From assembly GCA_011192085.1 (NCBI GenBank), contig DUEQ01000288.1, positions 1 to 8,230 on the forward strand: a stretch of 8,230 nucleotides of DNA. The letters are read 5' to 3'. Positions 6,057 to 8,230 of this stretch are shown piece by piece (position 1 is the stretch's first letter; each line of letters opens with the position of its first letter). The notes beneath the pieces were generated by a model, which ran no database searches, was not told where the DNA came from, and saw only the letters and a list, made by a program, of their open reading frames with translations. The stretch comes from Caldilineae bacterium (GTDB taxonomy: Bacteria > Chloroflexota > Anaerolineae > J102). Position numbers and translations under genes: made by a program.

Positions 6057-7478
6057 CTATCCTTCATCTTCGGAACAGGGCTCGGCCAATGGCAGGTGGA
6101 TGTCGAAGGTTGCACCCTCCCCCAGCGTGGATTCCACGAAGATCTGCCCGTGGTGCGCCTCCACCAGCCATTTGACGATGGAAAGGCCCAGGCCCGCGCC
6201 CCCGGCCGCGCGGGTGCGAGCTTTGTCGGCCCGATAGAACCGATCGAAGATGTGGGGCAGATCCTCGGGAGCGATGCCCTGACCTGTATCCGCCACCCGG
6301 ATCACTGCCCATACATCCTCACATATCAGGCTGAGCACGATCTTCCCACCTTCCGGCGTGTAGCGGATGGCGTTGTTGATGAGGTTGTCCAACACCTGGC
6401 GCAGTCGATCTGCATCGCCCATCACCCGGGCTCGATCCAGATGGACGAGCTGAATGTCCAGCTTTTCGCCCGCGCGGCGCTGGGCCATGCGAAACGCCTG
6501 CATCATGATGTGGTCCAGCTCCACCAGCTCCAAATGGAGGGGATGGCGGCCTGATTCGGCCTGGGAGAGCAACAGCAGATCGGAGATCAGGCGATGCATG
6601 CGTTCCGCCTCTGAACGGATTTCGGTCAGCATGTCGTCCCGCTCCTCCTCGGGCAGGTTCTCCGCCCTGCGCAGCAGGCTGAGATTGCCGAGGATGGTGG
6701 TGAGCGGGGAACGGAGTTCGTGGGAGATGTCTGCGCTGAAGCGACGCTGTTTCTCGAACAACGCCTCCAACCGGTCGAGCATCTCGTTGAACGTGTTGAT
6801 CAACGCGCCGATCTCATCGTTGCGCGCCTTGCGAACGGGCACGCGGCGGCTGAGATTGCCCGTGCGGGTGATGGCCAGCGCCGTGTCGGTGGCTTCTTTG
6901 ATGGGGTGGAGGGCCACGCCCGTCAGCCAGTAGCCTCCGCCCGCAGCCAGGGAGAGCACGACCGCAAACAGAAGGAGGAGGTTCTTGTTTAATTGCTCCA
7001 GCACCTCTTGCTGCGGCTGCAAATTCCGAGCCACCTGCACAATCCCCACAGTCTCGCCGTTGACGACGATGGGAGCGAAATAGACGCGCAGGTCGTTAGG
7101 CCGCTGCTTGCTCAGGGTGTAATAGCCCGCGAGGCCATGCATGGCTTGCTGATAGTAGGGCTCGGGGAGTTCGATGACGGCTCGGGCCAGGTTGGAGGAG
7201 CGGAAGAGGACCCGTCGCGTGTTATCCCGCACCTGGACATAGAGTTCGGGATCCTCCAATGTGGCGTTGATGAAGGGCAAAAGGGGGTCGGGAATGCCGT
7301 TGACCTGGGCCGATACCGACACCAGGCGCACCACCTGCTCCCCTTTTTTCTGCAATTCCCCATCGATGCTACCCATGACGCTGGCATGGACCCGTGAAAA
7401 AACCATGCTGCCGATGAGGATCAGCAGCATGGCGAGGAGGCCAGTATACCACAGGGTGAGACGCAGGCGGAGGGACAC
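6057..7478 (-). CDS. Two-component sensor histidine kinase with HAMP domain
   Basis: The 473-aa membrane kinase has a first membrane helix at about 9-29, an extracytoplasmic sensor region of about 130 residues (31-163), a second helix at about 165-187, and a HAMP linker (about 188-240, ending IGALINTFNEMLDRLEALF). The dimerisation/phospho-acceptor H box is FSADISHELRSPLT with H253. The ATPase shows N box DNLINNAIRYTP (364-375), G1 DTGQGI (397-402), F box FDRFYRAD (411-418) and G2 GAGLGLS (427-433), so all kinase motifs are intact. It resembles the ArlS/CusS type in layout, but the sensor region has no clear metal or ligand motif, and the signal is unknown. The start is GTG at 7478; an in-frame stop at 7488-7490 rules out any longer form. 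No Shine-Dalgarno is visible, and it begins 27 bp after the response regulator stop, fitting co-transcription with it. Confidence 0.95.
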   Translation of the reverse strand: MSLRLRLTLWYTGLLAMLLILIGSMVFSRVHASVMGSIDGELQKKGEQVVRLVSVSAQVNGIPDPLLPFINATLEDPELYVQVRDNTRRVLFRSSNLARAVIELPEPYYQQAMHGLAGYYTLSKQRPNDLRVYFAPIVVNGETVGIVQVARNLQPQQEVLEQLNKNLLLLFAVVLSLAAGGGYWLTGVALHPIKEATDTALAITRTGNLSRRVPVRKARNDEIGALINTFNEMLDRLEALFEKQRRFSADISHELRSPLTTILGNLSLLRRAENLPEEERDDMLTEIRSEAERMHRLISDLLLLSQAESGRHPLHLELVELDHIMMQAFRMAQRRAGEKLDIQLVHLDRARVMGDADRLRQVLDNLINNAIRYTPEGGKIVLSLICEDVWAVIRVADTGQGIAPEDLPHIFDRFYRADKARTRAAGGAGLGLSIVKWLVEAHHGQIFVESTLGEGATFDIHLPLAEPCSEDEG

Positions 7479-7485
7479 GGTGGCG

Positions 7486-7497
7486 TATCAGCGTGTG
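7486..7497 (+). repeat. 12-bp inverted repeat, copy in the regulator-kinase spacer
   Basis: TATCAGCGTGTG on the + strand lies within the 27-bp gap between the response regulator stop and the kinase GTG. An exact copy in opposite orientation is at 8195-8206. A 12-bp match somewhere in 8 kb is expected by chance a few times; the placing of both copies in the two spacers is what is notable. Confidence 0.5.
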
Positions 7498-7505
7498 AGG
7501 GGGGA

Positions 7506-8183
7506 TCAGGGTTGGCGGAGGATGTAGCCTGCGCCTCGCTTCGTGTGGATCAGGCGAGGCTCGCCGTTGGCTTCGAGTTTGGTGCGGAGGTAGCGGATGT
7601 AGACTTCGATGATGTTGGATTCGCCGCCAAAATCATAATCCCAAATCTCGTCGTAGATCTGGGAACGGGAGATGACCTGGTTGGGATGGCGCATGAAGAG
7701 CTCCAGGAGGTCGAATTCTCGGGCGGTGAGTTCGATTTCGCGGCCCCCGCGATGCACGGTGCGGGCCGCGGTGTCCATGACCAAATCGGCGAATTCCAGA
7801 ATCTGCCTGGGTTGATGATGATCCGCCCGGCGGAGCTGCGCCCGCACTCGGGCCAACAGTTCGTCGATGTCGAAGGGCTTGACCACATAGTCATCTGCGC
7901 CGCTATCCAGGCCCAACACTCGGTCTTCCACGGTGTCGCGGGCTGTAAGCATGAGGATGGGAACGCCACTCTCCTCGCGGATGCGCTTGCACACTTCGAT
8001 GCCATCGATGCCCGGAAGCATTAGGTCCAGGATGATGAGGTCGGGCTGCTCGTCGTAAAAGGCGTCGATGCCTTGCAGGCCGTCGGCCACCAACCGGGCT
8101 TCGTATCCTTCCAACAGCAGGGCCCGGCGCAGCAATTTGCCGATGGATGGATCATCTTCGATAATCAAGATCTTCGTCGTCAT
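7506..8183 (-). CDS. OmpR/PhoB-type response regulator
   Basis: The 225-aa regulator has a receiver domain at about 4-118 with acidic pocket E9/D10/D11, phosphorylated D53 (ILDLMLPG), switch T80 (LMLTARD) and K102 (YVVKPFD), followed by a winged-helix DNA-binding domain (about 128-224) with [13 protein letters not shown], a recognition-helix region [15 protein letters not shown], and the closing wing [11 protein letters not shown]. All residues needed for phosphorylation are present. ATG at 8183 is preferred over an upstream in-frame start at 8219 because GGAG (8192-8195) sits 8 bases before it and [11 protein letters not shown] is the usual receiver N-terminus. It is followed by its probable partner kinase. 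Targets cannot be read from the sequence, but a 12-bp inverted repeat around this gene could be an operator. Confidence 0.96.
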   Translation of the reverse strand: MTTKILIIEDDPSIGKLLRRALLLEGYEARLVADGLQGIDAFYDEQPDLIILDLMLPGIDGIEVCKRIREESGVPILMLTARDTVEDRVLGLDSGADDYVVKPFDIDELLARVRAQLRRADHHQPRQILEFADLVMDTAARTVHRGGREIELTAREFDLLELFMRHPNQVISRSQIYDEIWDYDFGGESNIIEVYIRYLRTKLEANGEPRLIHTKRGAGYILRQP

Positions 8184-8191
8184 AAGCAGGG

Positions 8192-8195
8192 CTCC
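8192..8195 (-). promoter_or_regulatory. Ribosome-binding site deciding the response regulator start
   Basis: GGAG on the - strand lies 8 bases before the ATG at 8183. It makes this ATG the likely start and the 12-residue upstream extension to 8219 unlikely. It adjoins the inverted-repeat copy at 8195-8206, so a protein bound there could affect expression. Confidence 0.65.
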
Positions 8196-8206
8196 ACACG
8201 CTGATA
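8195..8206 (-). repeat. 12-bp inverted repeat, copy upstream of the response regulator
   Basis: TATCAGCGTGTG read on the - strand, 11 bp upstream of the regulator ATG and partly overlapping its GGAG. Twenty bases upstream of GCGTGTG a similar GCGTGAG occurs on the same strand (near 8213-8219), so the region may hold a pair of direct half-sites as OmpR-type regulators often use. Operator function is inference. Confidence 0.45.
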
Positions 8207-8230
8207 TGGGGTGTCTCACGCAAAAACACA

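Noticed and set aside
8184..8219. 12-residue N-terminal extension of the response regulator
   Set aside because: The ATG at 8183 has GGAG 8 bases before it and begins like other receiver domains.

Overview
This is a GC-rich (roughly 60% by eye) bacterial stretch. It has seven protein genes: one on the + strand, cut by the left edge, and six on the - strand running right to left. The style of the proteins suggests a Chloroflexota-like organism (Anaerolineae or relatives). The pointers are an orphan ParB-box protein beside a small four-cysteine protein, a cytoplasmic GGT and a glycosidase-fold protein, plus several gene starts without a clear Shine-Dalgarno. This placement is an inference, not a demonstration; there is no rRNA or other marker gene here.

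Layout from left to right: (1) 1-473, + strand, the 3' part of a SlyD-type FKBP prolyl isomerase with its histidine-rich tail. (2) A perfect 11-bp stem at 493-527, flanked by A and T runs, that can end transcription from both sides. (3) 530-3068, - strand, three genes joined by two 4-nt stop/start overlaps: ParB-box protein, four-cysteine mini-protein, M20 zinc peptidase. (4) A short hairpin at 3089-3107 with a U/C-rich tail on the - strand. (5) 3137-5894, - strand, a TIM-barrel glycosidase-like protein that seems to lack both catalytic glutamates, followed 7 bp later by a gamma-glutamyltransferase with its catalytic Thr intact. (6) A 162-bp gap (5895-6056) with a likely sigma70 promoter and a strong but orphan ribosome-binding site. 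(7) 6057-8183, - strand, an OmpR-type response regulator followed by its HAMP histidine kinase. A 12-bp inverted repeat lies in the two spacers flanking the regulator gene.

How they may work together: the regulator and kinase form a standard two-component pair of unknown signal. Because nothing resembling a strong terminator separates the kinase from the glycosidase-like gene, the pair could in principle be co-transcribed with, or control, the genes downstream. GGT and the M20 peptidase both act on amide bonds of amino-acid derivatives (gamma-glutamyl compounds, peptides, N-acyl amino acids), so a peptide or glutathione-type salvage role is plausible but unproven. No mobile elements, CRISPR arrays, tRNA or rRNA genes were seen. 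The least ordinary items are the active-site-less glycosidase-fold protein coupled to GGT, the overlapping ParB-box / four-cysteine / M20 trio, and the inverted repeat around the regulator gene.
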